Shown one piece after another: positions 9,690-18,549 of a DNA stretch of 64,000 nt (positions are counted from its first letter, which is position 1; every line of letters starts with the position of its first letter). This DNA comes from JACCYQ01 sp036675565. GTDB taxonomy: Bacteria > Bacteroidota > Bacteroidia > Chitinophagales > Chitinophagaceae. Below the pieces are notes generated by a model, which had not been told where the DNA came from, ran no database searches, and saw nothing but the letters and a program-made list of their open reading frames with translations. Made by a program: the position numbers and the translations under genes. The DNA is taken from assembly GCA_036675565.1 (NCBI GenBank), contig JAKFER010000243.1:62001-126000 (forward strand). The letters run 5' to 3'.

Positions 9690-10406
9690 TTAAGCTTGAT
9701 GATTATTGGTTTCCATAATATGCAAACCACATTCTTTTTTATTGGCATCCTCCCACCACCAACGGCCAGCCCGGATATCTTCGCCTGGTTCTATGGCCCT
9801 GGTACAGGGTGCACAACCGATGCTGATAAATCCTTTTTCATGTAAAGGATTGTATGGAACATCATTGTTCTTCAAATAACTTCTTACATCATCCAGCGAC
9901 CAATGAACAAGCGGGTTGAATTTGTACAAATTTCTCTGTTCATCCCACTCAATCATTTTCATTTCTTCCCTGGTAATGGATTGATCGGCACGCAGACCGG
10001 TGATCCAGATCTTTGCTCCTTGCAAAGCCCTGTTCAACGGTTCTACTTTTCTAATATGGCAGCATTCTTTTCTGTTAGCAACCGATTCGTAAAAAGCATT
10101 TATTCCTTTTTGATTTACATACTGTTCAATGCTGGCAGCATCAGGATAATAAACGCGGATGGGTTGCTGGTAGCGGGCAATCGTTTTTTCAAGCAGATCA
10201 TAGGTTTCATTGAATAACCTACCGGTATCTAATGTAAAAATATCAATAGCAGCTTTGGTTTTGGAAATGGCATGCGTGATGACCTGGTCTTCCTGTCCTA
10301 AAGATGTTGAAAAAACCACCTGGCCAGGAAATATGCTCGCAGCTAATGTTAATCCGTCTTCAAGCGAACAATCTTCAACCTCATTGATCCATGCCTGGTT
10401 CATCAT
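9690..10406 (-). CDS. cysH: Adenylyl-sulfate (APS) reductase, [4Fe-4S] type
   Basis: Reduces activated sulfate to sulfite with thioredoxin or glutaredoxin as electron donor. The protein has the paired cysteines C115-C116 and the C198-x2-C201 pair that bind a [4Fe-4S] cluster in APS-using reductases, plus the catalytic C226 in the KKECGLH tail. E. coli-type PAPS reductases lack the cluster cysteines, so the substrate here is most likely APS; this agrees with the lack of an APS kinase gene in the operon. Length 238 is usual. It starts 24 bp after the peroxiredoxin gene and is followed at 11 bp by cysD. Confidence 0.92.
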   Translation of the reverse strand: MMNQAWINEVEDCSLEDGLTLAASIFPGQVVFSTSLGQEDQVITHAISKTKAAIDIFTLDTGRLFNETYDLLEKTIARYQQPIRVYYPDAASIEQYVNQKGINAFYESVANRKECCHIRKVEPLNRALQGAKIWITGLRADQSITREEMKMIEWDEQRNLYKFNPLVHWSLDDVRSYLKNNDVPYNPLHEKGFISIGCAPCTRAIEPGEDIRAGRWWWEDANKKECGLHIMETNNHQA

Positions 10407-10430
10407 AATAAATATTGGAAATAAGTATTT

Positions 10431-11069
10431 TTAATTTTCAGATGGTTGCGGCGTGTAACGCAGGTATGGCTTCACTACTTTAACACCTTTAGGGAATTTC
10501 TTAATAGCATCTTCTGTTGAAACGGACGTTCCAACGATAACATCTTCTCCCTGTTTCCAATCTGCCGGTGTAGATACAGTATGCTTTGCCGTTAGTTGCA
10601 GTGAATCTACCACACGCAATACTTCTGTAAAGTTTCTACCGGTTGATGCAGGATAAGTGATGATCAATTTTACTTTTTTATCAGGACTGATAATAAATAA
10701 ACTGCGCACCGTTTGGGTTTCAGATGCATTGGGATGAATCATATCATACAAGTCTGAAACTTTTCTTTCATCATCAGCAATGATTGGAAAATCTACATTG
10801 CAATGCTGCGTTTCATTGATGTCATTTACCCAACCCTTATGAGAATCCACCGGATCAACACTAACCGCTAACACTTTTACATTACGCTTTTTAAATTCTT
10901 CATTCAACAACGCGGTACGGCCCAATTCGGTTGTACAAACTGGCGTATAATCTGCAGGATGCGAAAAAAGGATGCCCCATGAATCGCCGAGGTATTCATA
11001 AAAATCAATTTCTCCCACGGTTGTATTCGCTTTGAAATTTGGTGCTGTATCACCTAATCGTAATGACAT
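10431..11069 (-). CDS. 1-Cys (Prx6-type) peroxiredoxin
   Basis: Thiol peroxidase that reduces hydrogen peroxide, organic peroxides or peroxynitrite. The peroxidatic Cys is C45 in the motif HPADYTPVCTTE, which together with the C-terminal extension (about residues 160-212) is typical of the Prx6/1-Cys group; there is no conventional resolving Cys in the C-terminal region. It is the first gene of the sulfate-assimilation operon (24 bp before cysH), and the upstream region carries an imperfect palindrome that could be an operator. Inference: it protects the oxygen-sensitive Fe-S and siroheme enzymes encoded downstream or is co-induced with thiol production. Confidence 0.9.
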   Translation of the reverse strand: MSLRLGDTAPNFKANTTVGEIDFYEYLGDSWGILFSHPADYTPVCTTELGRTALLNEEFKKRNVKVLAVSVDPVDSHKGWVNDINETQHCNVDFPIIADDERKVSDLYDMIHPNASETQTVRSLFIISPDKKVKLIITYPASTGRNFTEVLRVVDSLQLTAKHTVSTPADWKQGEDVIVGTSVSTEDAIKKFPKGVKVVKPYLRYTPQPSEN

Positions 11070-11112
11070 AGTTAATTATTTTAGGAGACGAAAATAGGAT
11101 AGAATAATTACC

Positions 11113-11127
11113 CTACCAAACACATAG
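11113..11127. promoter_or_regulatory. Candidate operator upstream of the peroxiredoxin-cys operon
   Basis: The 77-bp gap between the Rrf2 regulator and the peroxiredoxin gene contains CTACCAAACACATAG, an imperfect palindrome of the form CTAc-N7-aTAG. An adjacent CTATCC-like element reads on the minus strand about 20 bp nearer the gene. Rrf2 proteins commonly bind such dyads and the regulator gene is next door. This is inference only; no -33/-7 promoter of consensus quality was recognised in the gap. Confidence 0.3.
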
Positions 11128-11146
11128 ACTATAATAACAAAAAAAT

Positions 11147-11557
11147 TTAACTTTCCATCAGGTCAATTAACGTTCGTTTTTCTACGATGTTAAGGGTTGC
11201 ATCCCGCACCTCAATCATCATATCATGTAAAGCACATCTTTTTTCATTGCAGTTCTCACAGCGTTTATAAAAATATAAACTTACACAAGGCAACATGGCA
11301 ATGGGACCGTTCACCAATCGTATTACCGTGGCCACTTTAACATCGCCAGGATGTTTAGCCAGGTAATATCCCCCGCCCTTTCCTTTTTTACTGTCCAGGA
11401 TACCGGCCAGTTTTAGTTCCAGCAGGATACCTTCTAAAAATTTTAAAGGAATTTTCTTTTTTAATGCGATCTCCGCAATTAACACGGGACCCTGGTCATA
11501 TTTATAGGCCAGGTATCCCAATGCTTTCAATGCATATTGCGATCTTTTGGACAACAT
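11147..11557 (-). CDS. Rrf2-family transcriptional regulator with a four-cysteine motif
   Basis: Winged-helix DNA-binding regulator of the Rrf2 family (IscR, NsrR and CymR relatives). The N-terminal helix-turn-helix (residues 5-50) and the GKGGGYYLAKHP wing are typical. Cysteines C91-x8-C100-x2-C103-x4-C108 could hold a metal or Fe-S cluster; the spacing differs from the three-Cys C-x5-C-x5-C pattern of IscR and NsrR. It is co-directional with osmC (2-bp gap) and lies 77 bp upstream of the peroxiredoxin-cys operon, so it is the natural candidate to control sulfate assimilation in response to cysteine, redox state or Fe-S status. The target is inferred from position. Confidence 0.88.
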   Translation of the reverse strand: MLSKRSQYALKALGYLAYKYDQGPVLIAEIALKKKIPLKFLEGILLELKLAGILDSKKGKGGGYYLAKHPGDVKVATVIRLVNGPIAMLPCVSLYFYKRCENCNEKRCALHDMMIEVRDATLNIVEKRTLIDLMES

Positions 11558-11559
11558 GA

Positions 11560-11958
11560 TTATGAAGGTTTAATTTCCAGCTGGTAAACAATTTTTGAAT
11601 TTTTACCAAGCATAGCAGAAACACCACAATATTTTTCCAGGGAAAGATCTATGGCTTTTTTTACTTTATCCTCATTTTCCAAAGCAGTATTCAACCGGTA
11701 AGTAATAAGAATATCTTTAAATACACGAGGATGCTCCTCTGTTTGATCTGCTTCTGCTTCTATTACAAAGTCTGAAAATTTTAACCGCATTTTTTCCAAT
11801 ATATCCACCACATCAATACCGGAACAGGCAGCCAGTCCTGTTAACAGTAAGGCTTTAGGATTAAATCCAGATTTCTTATCTCCATCTAATGTAATGGTAT
11901 GATTGCCAAGATGTGAATCAAATACGTGATCATTTTTCCATTTAGTGATTGTTTTCAT
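11560..11958 (-). CDS. OsmC/YhfA-family protein
   Basis: Small OsmC-like protein, a family that includes thiol-dependent peroxidases and uncharacterised YhfA-type members. The frame is open up to 12015, but family members begin near the Met at 11958 (MKTITKWKND), which removes 19 unrelated residues; that start is preferred. Two cysteines, one in LAACSGIDVVDIL and one in LEKYCGVSAML, are at the positions of the OsmC peroxidatic and resolving cysteines. It is separated from the Rrf2 gene by only 2 bp. Its place beside a peroxiredoxin and sulfur genes fits a thiol-linked redox role. Confidence 0.85.
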   Translation of the reverse strand: MKTITKWKNDHVFDSHLGNHTITLDGDKKSGFNPKALLLTGLAACSGIDVVDILEKMRLKFSDFVIEAEADQTEEHPRVFKDILITYRLNTALENEDKVKKAIDLSLEKYCGVSAMLGKNSKIVYQLEIKPS

Positions 11959-12049
11959 AATGTTTTTGTTTTCAATAAAGTTTTTTTCAGTTTTTAATTT
12001 TAGAATAAATGACATGAATGGTTTTATACAAAAATGAAATCCCTATGTT

Positions 12050-13039
12050 TTATAAATTATGTTTTTGATTTTGTTGAATGTTATCTAATGTCCAATCGAC
12101 CTTGCTTTGAAATTCATGTTGACGTACCGGGCAATCTGGTTTACTACAAAGAGAACATTGCGAATATAAACAACCATCTGAATGCACAAATAGTTCTAAA
12201 GTTTCTCCAAATTCCTTTCGTACCAAAGCAGAAAGGATATCTATTTCCCTGTGTGCTTCGTTTACATTAAAATACCAGGGAACGGTTAAATGACAATCAA
12301 GGTGCAAAACAGTGCCATATTTTATAATCCGGAGATTATGCATATCAATCCAGTTCACTTGCCGGTTTGCATTTAACAACTTTACCATTCTTGTAATAAG
12401 CCTGATATCTGCTTCATCCATGATGCCGGCAATAGACCGCCTGATGATCCGGTAGCCTGTAAACGTAATAAAAACACCAAAAATCATAGCCATCACAGAA
12501 TCGATCCACAACCAACCTGTATATCTTAAAAGGACCAGTCCTGCAATGATGCCAAATGTTGAATAACTATCTGTCAGCAAATGTTTACCGCTGGCTATAA
12601 GTGCAAGGCTGTTATTACGTTGCCCTTTTTTAAGTGCGAAATAACCCACCATGAAATTAACAACTCCTGTAGCAGAAACTAATATGATTCCAAGGTCCAG
12701 TTGTTGAACGGGCACAACATAAATCAAATTTTTAACAGCAGTATAAATGATGATGGCTCCGGCTGCAAAGATGAGTGCACCTTCTATGGCGGCAGATAAA
12801 AATTCCGCTTTACCATGACCGTAAGGATGGTCTTTATCCCTTGGTTTGGCTGCCACATATAAACTGTATAATCCAATAAAACCTGCGATTACATTCACAA
12901 TGCTTTCCAGGGCATCGGTTAAAACAGCAACCGAATGAGTAAGATACCAGGCAATGAATTTCACCGCCATTAAAATGACAGAAACAGCTGTAAGCCATTT
13001 CTGAAATTGATAATTTTCTTTTTCAATGCTTAATGACAA
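12050..13039 (-). CDS. Cation diffusion facilitator (CDF) metal transporter with a Cys-rich C-terminus
   Basis: Inner-membrane antiporter exporting divalent metal ions (Fe, Zn, Co, Mn or Cd). About six transmembrane segments are visible; the transport-site motifs are TDALES in TM2 and H-x3-D (HLLTD) in TM5, followed by a cytoplasmic ferredoxin-like domain with the HLDCHLTVPW stretch. The C-terminus carries C290-x4-C295-x2-C298-x4-C303, an uncommon addition that may sense or bind metal or an Fe-S cluster. The gene is upstream of osmC and rrf2 in the same direction. FieF-type iron export is one possibility, but metal specificity cannot be assigned from sequence. Confidence 0.85.
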   Translation of the reverse strand: MSLSIEKENYQFQKWLTAVSVILMAVKFIAWYLTHSVAVLTDALESIVNVIAGFIGLYSLYVAAKPRDKDHPYGHGKAEFLSAAIEGALIFAAGAIIIYTAVKNLIYVVPVQQLDLGIILVSATGVVNFMVGYFALKKGQRNNSLALIASGKHLLTDSYSTFGIIAGLVLLRYTGWLWIDSVMAMIFGVFITFTGYRIIRRSIAGIMDEADIRLITRMVKLLNANRQVNWIDMHNLRIIKYGTVLHLDCHLTVPWYFNVNEAHREIDILSALVRKEFGETLELFVHSDGCLYSQCSLCSKPDCPVRQHEFQSKVDWTLDNIQQNQKHNL

Positions 13040-13087
13040 GAGAAGAATTTTAAATAAAACAGTTATGTATAATGGCTAAATGAAATA

Positions 13088-14542
13088 TTATGCAGGGTTC
13101 ACCTGGTTTCTCATATCACTTCTTTTTTTCCAGGCTTGCTTTATTCTTGTAATCACCCTGTAATAAAATTCTTTATTAAACAATTGCGAATCACGCATAG
13201 CCTTGAACGTTAAAAATAATCCTATAGGAACCAGGCCGAAAGTTGACAACCACATACCGGCAAACGGTGTTAAGGCTCCCTCCTTTGCAAATTTTTCACC
13301 AGATGTACTTAAAAAATAAAACAGCATAAAAAATATAATGGCGAAAATCAGCGGAGAACCCAATCCACCTTTTCGAATAATGGATCCTAATGGAGCGCCG
13401 ATCATAAATAAAACCAGGCAGGCCAATGACAATGAAATTTTCCGGTGCCATTCAATTTTGTGTAAACGTATATCCCGTTCGCGGGATTCTGTTTCTGTAA
13501 TCACATTCATCAAACTTGATTTTGGAATGCCGATCCTGGAAGCAGCATTTCTGCTTACCTCCATGCGGGCCGAATCCGGTAAAACATCATCAAATGTTTT
13601 AATGGTATCTGCTAATGGTGTTGGTTTAGCTGTCCATCCGGAATCTAAATAACGGGAAAATTGCATAGAAGAAAATATTTCTTTCCCCTGCCTTGCACTC
13701 ACTTGCCTGTGCGTTTTTTCAAGGCTGTCGATTGCTTTGCTAAGCTGTCGCATACTCAGCATGCGTTGGTTGCTCTTGTTTACACTATCTGCCGTTCTGT
13801 TAAACTGGAATGAGCTTAAATCAAATTGCTTGGTAAATTCTTTAAAGCCAAGTCGTATAAATTCTGTTTTGGTTGTTCCATATTGACCCTTTTCCTGGTA
13901 ACGCCAACCATCTTTTAAATTGAATTCTAAAAAACGTTTATTGCCGGTTACCCGCATGGTACCACTTTTGGCCACAATAAAATTATCCTGCAATGAGCCA
14001 TCCTGTTCATAAATAATAATGTTACGGATCACGCTATCATTATTTTCCTTTTTGCCAATTTTAATAGCAAATCCATTAATCTTATCATAAAAAACACCTT
14101 CTTTTAAATCGAATGCCGGTTTTGCGTATACAATGTCCGCTAATAAGGTGCGGCTTTTTAGATTTGCCACAGGTATAATGTAATTGGAGAATAAGAATGC
14201 TACTCCGCAAATAAGAATGGTAACAAAAAATAATGGCCGCATAAACCGGAGTAACGATATACCTGCTGATTTAATGGCTACTAATTCAAAACTTTCTCCA
14301 AGGTTTCCAAATGTCATGATGGAAGAAAGTAAAACCGAAAGTGGTAAAGCCAGTGGAACCAGCACGGCACTCTGGTACCAGATAAATTCAAAGATCAATC
14401 CAACACTTAATCCTTTGCCCACAAAATCATCAATATAAAGCCAAAAGAATTGCATCACCAGCACCAATAACACGACAAAAAAAGTGGATATAAAGGGACC
14501 AACAAATGCCTTAACAATAAGCTTATCTAATTTCTTAACCAC
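13088..14542 (-). CDS. LptF/LptG-family lipopolysaccharide export permease (YjgP/YjgQ)
   Basis: Inner-membrane permease that works with the LptB ATPase to pull LPS out of the membrane. The N-terminal half has three transmembrane helices starting after KKLDKLIVKAFVGPF, a large periplasmic domain follows (about residues 115-350), and three more helices lie near the C-terminus with ERDIRLHKIEWHRKISLSLA before them. The length of 484 exceeds the usual 360-400 because of an enlarged periplasmic part, common in Bacteroidota. Only one family member is seen in this window, so F versus G cannot be decided. It is divergent from the next gene on the plus strand (64-bp gap). Confidence 0.88.
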   Translation of the reverse strand: MVKKLDKLIVKAFVGPFISTFFVVLLVLVMQFFWLYIDDFVGKGLSVGLIFEFIWYQSAVLVPLALPLSVLLSSIMTFGNLGESFELVAIKSAGISLLRFMRPLFFVTILICGVAFLFSNYIIPVANLKSRTLLADIVYAKPAFDLKEGVFYDKINGFAIKIGKKENNDSVIRNIIIYEQDGSLQDNFIVAKSGTMRVTGNKRFLEFNLKDGWRYQEKGQYGTTKTEFIRLGFKEFTKQFDLSSFQFNRTADSVNKSNQRMLSMRQLSKAIDSLEKTHRQVSARQGKEIFSSMQFSRYLDSGWTAKPTPLADTIKTFDDVLPDSARMEVSRNAASRIGIPKSSLMNVITETESRERDIRLHKIEWHRKISLSLACLVLFMIGAPLGSIIRKGGLGSPLIFAIIFFMLFYFLSTSGEKFAKEGALTPFAGMWLSTFGLVPIGLFLTFKAMRDSQLFNKEFYYRVITRIKQAWKKRSDMRNQVNPA

Positions 14543-14606
14543 CTGGGATTGTTCTTTTAATATCTTTATTGATTAATAATGAAAACATTATATAACCGGG
14601 AATTGC

Positions 14607-15218
14607 ATGAGTGAAACAAAAATAAGGCTTTCGGAACAGGAGATGCAAATGGTTGTGAATGCCGAACTCATTTTAACAAAGAACAGAATAATTGAAAAAG
14701 CAGGTTTACTATTATCCAGTTTGCAACATTCATTTCATGAAATCATTATAAATAAGGGAACCGGGCTGCCGGCAGAAATTTTGAATACCAGCGCAAAAAT
14801 TTCGAGAGGTGAAAACTATGAAGGACTGCCTTACCTCATTCTTGATTATCCCCGTTACTTTACCAAACCGGATATTTTTGCTGTGCGCACCATGTTTTGG
14901 TGGGGCCATTTTTTCAGTATCACGCTGCATCTTGCCGGAAAATACAAAGATCTATATGTACCTAAAATTGAAAATGCCTTTTCTTCATTAAAAGATGCTG
15001 AATTCCAGGTTTCTGCAGGTGAAGATGAATGGGTACATCATTTTGAAAAAAATAATTACCTGCCACTAAAATCGCTCAGTGAAACTGATTTTAATGTAAA
15101 AATGCAGGAAGGATCTTTTTTAAAACTGGCAAAAAAATACCCCTTAAGTGAATGGCCGGTAGTGGCAGAAAAGCTTGAGAGAGATTTTACATTATTAACG
15201 GGGGTTTGTTCCCGTTAG
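14607..15218 (+). CDS. Conserved protein of unknown function
   Basis: A 203-residue protein I do not recognise. It has no signal peptide and no obvious transmembrane helix; it contains an aromatic stretch (FWWGHFFSITLHLAG, around residues 96-111) and a predicted mixed alpha/beta composition. Codon use is like that of its neighbours, so it is probably a real, resident gene. It starts with ATG 64 bp from the divergent LptF/G-type gene and its last 4 bp overlap, tail to tail, the stop of the START-like gene on the other strand. No function is assigned. Confidence 0.7.
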   Translation: MSETKIRLSEQEMQMVVNAELILTKNRIIEKAGLLLSSLQHSFHEIIINKGTGLPAEILNTSAKISRGENYEGLPYLILDYPRYFTKPDIFAVRTMFWWGHFFSITLHLAGKYKDLYVPKIENAFSSLKDAEFQVSAGEDEWVHHFEKNNYLPLKSLSETDFNVKMQEGSFLKLAKKYPLSEWPVVAEKLERDFTLLTGVCSR

Positions 15219-15601
15219 TTACTTCCCAGGCGATGAAAAAGTTCTTTCACCTGGTAATCCCAAAGCATGCTCTGATCCTTAATTTCCTTTTTCTCGGCAA
15301 AATCTTTAATAACCAGGATTGTCTGGTTAGTAACTTCTGATTTTTCGATGCGGAACTCAAAATATTCATCCTTACCTGTATGCAACCAGTGAAAGCGAAT
15401 AAACTTATCAGATTCTTTTTCCAGCACTTTGGCTTGCTCAGTAGTTCCATTCCAGGAAAAACTGAAAACATCATCTCTTTCATCTACCAGGTCAGCAAAC
15501 CATTCCTGCAACCCTGCCGGTGTGGCAAGGAATTCATAAAGGATAGATGGAGAACATCTAACCGGGAATTCCAATTCAAACAATTGTTTTTGGCTCATTT
15601 T
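15215..15601 (-). CDS. START-like/SRPBCC-fold protein
   Basis: Small helix-grip (Bet v1/AHSA1/START-like) protein. The pattern FPVRCSPSILYEFLATPAGLQ... then WFADLV, and an acidic FEFRIEKSEVTNQT segment, matches the START-like domain proteins of Bacteroidota that usually bind hydrophobic ligands or act with chaperones. The frame extends to a Met at 15616, but MSQKQLFELEF from 15601 is the more typical beginning. Its 3' end overlaps the convergent upstream gene by 4 bp. No ligand or partner can be deduced. Confidence 0.75.
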   Translation of the reverse strand, partial: KMSQKQLFELEFPVRCSPSILYEFLATPAGLQEWFADLVDERDDVFSFSWNGTTEQAKVLEKESDKFIRFHWLHTGKDEYFEFRIEKSEVTNQTILVIKDFAEKKEIKDQSMLWDYQVKELFHRLGSN

Positions 15602-15889
15602 AGTATTTAAAGTCATTTCTACTTGTGCAATTATAGAAAATTAATTTATCCTCTGAAATTTTATTTTCAAACCTCCGGAAATTGGGTTATGAAATAAAAA
15701 TACAATGGTAACGTTATTATTTACCCCAATGCAATTTTTTGGCAGTTTGGGGGAAAAGTTTAAATTGTTACTGATTCAACTGTAAAAGTTGACTGTGAAC
15801 AGATTTGTGATGGTATTTTAAGGGCAATTGAACCAAAAACTAACTATAAAACTAAATACCCTTTAAATAAACCACCTAAACCCCTACCT

Positions 15890-16762
15890 ATGAGTATGCG
15901 ACAATTGAAGATCACGAAGTCGATAACGAATCGTGAGTCTCAAAGTCTTGAAAAGTACCTCCAGGAAATTGGCAAAGTTGAATTAATAACGCCAGAAGAA
16001 GAGGTTAACCTTGCCAGACAAATTAAATTAGGTGACCAACAAGCTTTGGATCGCCTTACAAAAGCAAACCTCCGGTTTGTAGTCTCCGTAGCAAAACAGT
16101 ATCAAAACCAGGGTTTATCACTCCCCGACCTTATTAATGAAGGAAACCTGGGATTGATAAAGGCAGCCCAACGTTTTGACGAAACCCGCGGATTTAAATT
16201 TATTTCCTACGCTGTTTGGTGGATTCGCCAAAGCATTTTACAATCCCTGGCCGAACAGGCAAGGATCGTACGATTGCCTTTAAACAAAGTTGGCCTTACC
16301 AATCGTATTCAGAAAGCGTATTCCACGCTGGAACAGGAATATGAAAGAGAACCTTCAGCAGAAGAACTGGCAGCTTATTTGGAAATGGATATTGAGGAAG
16401 TAACCGCATCATCCAACATTTCATCCCGTCATGTAAGTATTGACACTCCTTTATCTGAAGGTGAAGACAATACCTTATTGGATGTTTTGGAAAATGATAA
16501 TGTTGACCGCACAGACTGCGAGCTGGATCATAACATCTCCCTGAAAATTGAAATTGAACGCTCACTAACGGCACTAACCGAACGGCAAAAAGAAGTGATC
16601 TGTTATTTCTTTGGAATTGGAGTTGACCACCCGATGAGTCTTGAGGATATTGGCGAACACTTTCACCTGACCCGCGAAAGAGTGAGGCAAATCAAAGACA
16701 AAGCCATTACAAAACTGAGGACAGCCAACAGAACGAACGTTTTACGCACCTATTTAGGATAA
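15890..16762 (+). CDS. rpoD: Primary RNA polymerase sigma factor (RpoD/SigA)
   Basis: Housekeeping sigma-70 factor. It has the Bacteroidota layout: short region 1.2 (LEKYLQEIGKVELITPEEE), region 2 with the promoter-melting/-10 recognition segment (FKFISYAVWWIRQSILQ), region 3, and region 4 with the helix-turn-helix SLEDIGEHFHLTRERVRQIKD. It lacks region 1.1 and the large non-conserved insert of proteobacterial RpoD, and 286-290 residues is the normal length for this phylum. ATGs at 15890 and 15896 are both possible; MRQLKITKSIT from 15896 is the common start. This factor explains the TAnnTTTG elements seen throughout the window. Confidence 0.95.
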   Translation: MSMRQLKITKSITNRESQSLEKYLQEIGKVELITPEEEVNLARQIKLGDQQALDRLTKANLRFVVSVAKQYQNQGLSLPDLINEGNLGLIKAAQRFDETRGFKFISYAVWWIRQSILQSLAEQARIVRLPLNKVGLTNRIQKAYSTLEQEYEREPSAEELAAYLEMDIEEVTASSNISSRHVSIDTPLSEGEDNTLLDVLENDNVDRTDCELDHNISLKIEIERSLTALTERQKEVICYFFGIGVDHPMSLEDIGEHFHLTRERVRQIKDKAITKLRTANRTNVLRTYLG

Positions 16763-16827
16763 TTTTTAATAATTAAACATTCAGATATAGAATAAAACTT
16801 GACTCTATTTTTTACACTTCCTCTCTT

Positions 16828-16835
16828 TATCTTTG
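16828..16835 (+). promoter_or_regulatory. Possible -7 promoter element upstream of ffh
   Basis: TATCTTTG matches the Bacteroidota TAnnTTTG -7 element. A TTG occurs 26 bp upstream, farther than the preferred 19-21 bp. The predicted transcription start (about 16841) would lie only a few bases before a terminator-like hairpin and 168 bp before the ffh start codon. Confidence 0.4.
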
Positions 16836-16846
16836 CAAACTCATTT

Positions 16847-16874
16847 AAAGTGAACTTTTAGTTCACTTTTTTTT
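16847..16874 (+). terminator. Intrinsic terminator downstream of rpoD
   Basis: Perfect 10-bp stem AAAGTGAACT / AGTTCACTTT with a TTT loop, followed by a run of T. It lies 84 bp past the rpoD stop and would end rpoD transcription. Because the stem begins with A residues, it could also work in the reverse direction. Confidence 0.75.
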
Positions 16875-17008
16875 ATCACGGATTTATCGATTAAGATGAT
16901 TTTAGGATTATGACCAGCCAGGATTGGAAATATGTCGAAATCATTTAATGGAGTAATAAATCAGTGAAATCTAATTAATCATATAATCAGCGATAAAAAT
17001 CAGCGATA

Positions 17009-18334
17009 ATGTTTGAATCACTTCAGGATAAATTAGAAACCGCCTTTAAGAATGTCAAGGGCCAGGGACGGATTACCGAATTAAATATTGCTGCAACGGT
17101 AAAAGAAATCAGGCGGGCACTGGTAGATGCAGATGTGAATTATAAAATTGCCAAAGACCTGACGGACAGGGTTAAGGATAAAGCCATTGGCGAAAAGGTT
17201 ATTAACGCCGTTAGTCCGGGACAGTTAATGACCAAAATTGTAAAAGACGAACTGGCGGAGATCATGGGCGGACAGGAAAGTCCGTTTAATGCCAAAGGAA
17301 ATCCAGCCGTCATCCTGATCGCCGGGTTACAAGGTAGCGGTAAAACAACTTTTAGTGGCAAACTGGCCCATTACCTGAAGACTAAAAAAGGACTTTCTCC
17401 CATGCTGGTTGCGGCTGATATATACAGGCCCGCGGCAATGGAACAATTACGTGTATTGGGAGAACAGATTGGTGTTGATGTTCACCTGGAACTGGAAAAT
17501 AAAGATGCTGTTTCCATTGCTCAAAACGCTGTAAAAGAAGCCCGCAGCAAAAATAAAAACGTCATTATCATAGATACAGCCGGTCGATTGGCCATTGATG
17601 AAGTGATGATGACGGAGGTTGCCAATATTAAAAATGCCGTCAATCCCAACGAAGTATTATTTGTAGTAGATAGCATGACCGGCCAGGATGCCGTGAATAC
17701 GGCCAAAGCTTTTAATGAAAGACTGGATTTCTCCGGCGTGGTGCTGACAAAATTAGATGGTGATACCCGGGGTGGTGCTGCTATATCCATACAATACACC
17801 GTAAACAAGCCCATTAAATTTACCAGCAGTGGTGAAAAGATGGATACACTGGATGTTTTCTATCCTGAAAGGATGGCACAGCGGATCCTGGGAATGGGTG
17901 ATATTACTTCTTTGGTTGAAAAAGCCCAGGAACAATTTGATGAAGAACAGGCTCGCCGGTTAGAGAAAAAATTCAGGAAAAACCAGTTTGATTTCGCTGA
18001 TTTTAAAATGCAACTGGAACAGATCAAAAAAATGGGCAACCTGAAGGACCTGATGGGAATGATCCCGGGTATAGGCAAAGCCATTAAGGATATTGATATC
18101 AGTGATGATGCATTTAAAGGGATTGAAGCAATTATAAACTCAATGACGCCTTATGAAAGGGCAAACCCGGATTCAATCAATGGCAGCCGCAGAAAACGCA
18201 TTTCATTGGGTAGCGGAAAAGATATCAGTGAAGTGAATGCCTTTATGAAACAGTTTGAACAAATGAGGGAAATGATGAAAAGCATGAATAAAATGCCGAT
18301 GGGGAAATTGGGTGGGTTGATGGGAAAAAGATAA
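17009..18334 (+). CDS. ffh: Signal recognition particle protein Ffh
   Basis: SRP54-type GTPase that binds 4.5S RNA and signal sequences and delivers ribosomes to FtsY at the membrane. Domain order: N domain (residues 1-90), G domain with the P-loop GLQGSGKTT (about 105-113), DTAGR and TKLDGDTRGGAA, then the Met-rich M domain (FKMQLEQIKKMGNLKDLMGMIPG and the C-terminal MREMMKSMNKMPMG). Length 441 is normal. The start codon is directly preceded by an 11-bp direct repeat (AATCAGCGATA at 16985-16995 and 16998-17008). Confidence 0.97.
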   Translation: MFESLQDKLETAFKNVKGQGRITELNIAATVKEIRRALVDADVNYKIAKDLTDRVKDKAIGEKVINAVSPGQLMTKIVKDELAEIMGGQESPFNAKGNPAVILIAGLQGSGKTTFSGKLAHYLKTKKGLSPMLVAADIYRPAAMEQLRVLGEQIGVDVHLELENKDAVSIAQNAVKEARSKNKNVIIIDTAGRLAIDEVMMTEVANIKNAVNPNEVLFVVDSMTGQDAVNTAKAFNERLDFSGVVLTKLDGDTRGGAAISIQYTVNKPIKFTSSGEKMDTLDVFYPERMAQRILGMGDITSLVEKAQEQFDEEQARRLEKKFRKNQFDFADFKMQLEQIKKMGNLKDLMGMIPGIGKAIKDIDISDDAFKGIEAIINSMTPYERANPDSINGSRRKRISLGSGKDISEVNAFMKQFEQMREMMKSMNKMPMGKLGGLMGKR

Positions 18335-18446
18335 TTCCTGGACCAAAATCACGGCTAATTCAAATCAACATTATAAATATAAATGAACCGGCAAAAGCTT
18401 TAACAGCCCTTTCATAAAAAATTCGTATTCAACTTTTTAAAAGTTG

Positions 18447-18477
18447 TTGGTGTTTTAAGGTTCAATCATTATTTTTG
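18447..18477 (+). promoter_or_regulatory. Promoter of rpsP
   Basis: TTG (18447-18449), 20-bp spacer, TATTTTTG (18470-18477): an excellent fit to the Bacteroidota -33/-7 promoter. The expected start point near 18483 gives a leader of about 67 nt before the rpsP ATG at 18550. Confidence 0.75.
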
Positions 18478-18549
18478 CCTCCCGGCCGTTCAAAAGAACT
18501 GTCCTTTTTTAAACATTATTTTTTAACCGCATTTAAATTTCTATTTAAG

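Noticed and set aside
15723..15757. CCCCAA/TTTGGGG pairing upstream of rpoD as a riboswitch
   Set aside because: Only a 6-7 bp stem with a large loop; no recognised riboswitch core could be traced in the 273-bp leader region.
18475..18549. Longer S16 protein starting at 18475
   Set aside because: The added 25 residues do not match S16 and would start within the promoter -7 element.
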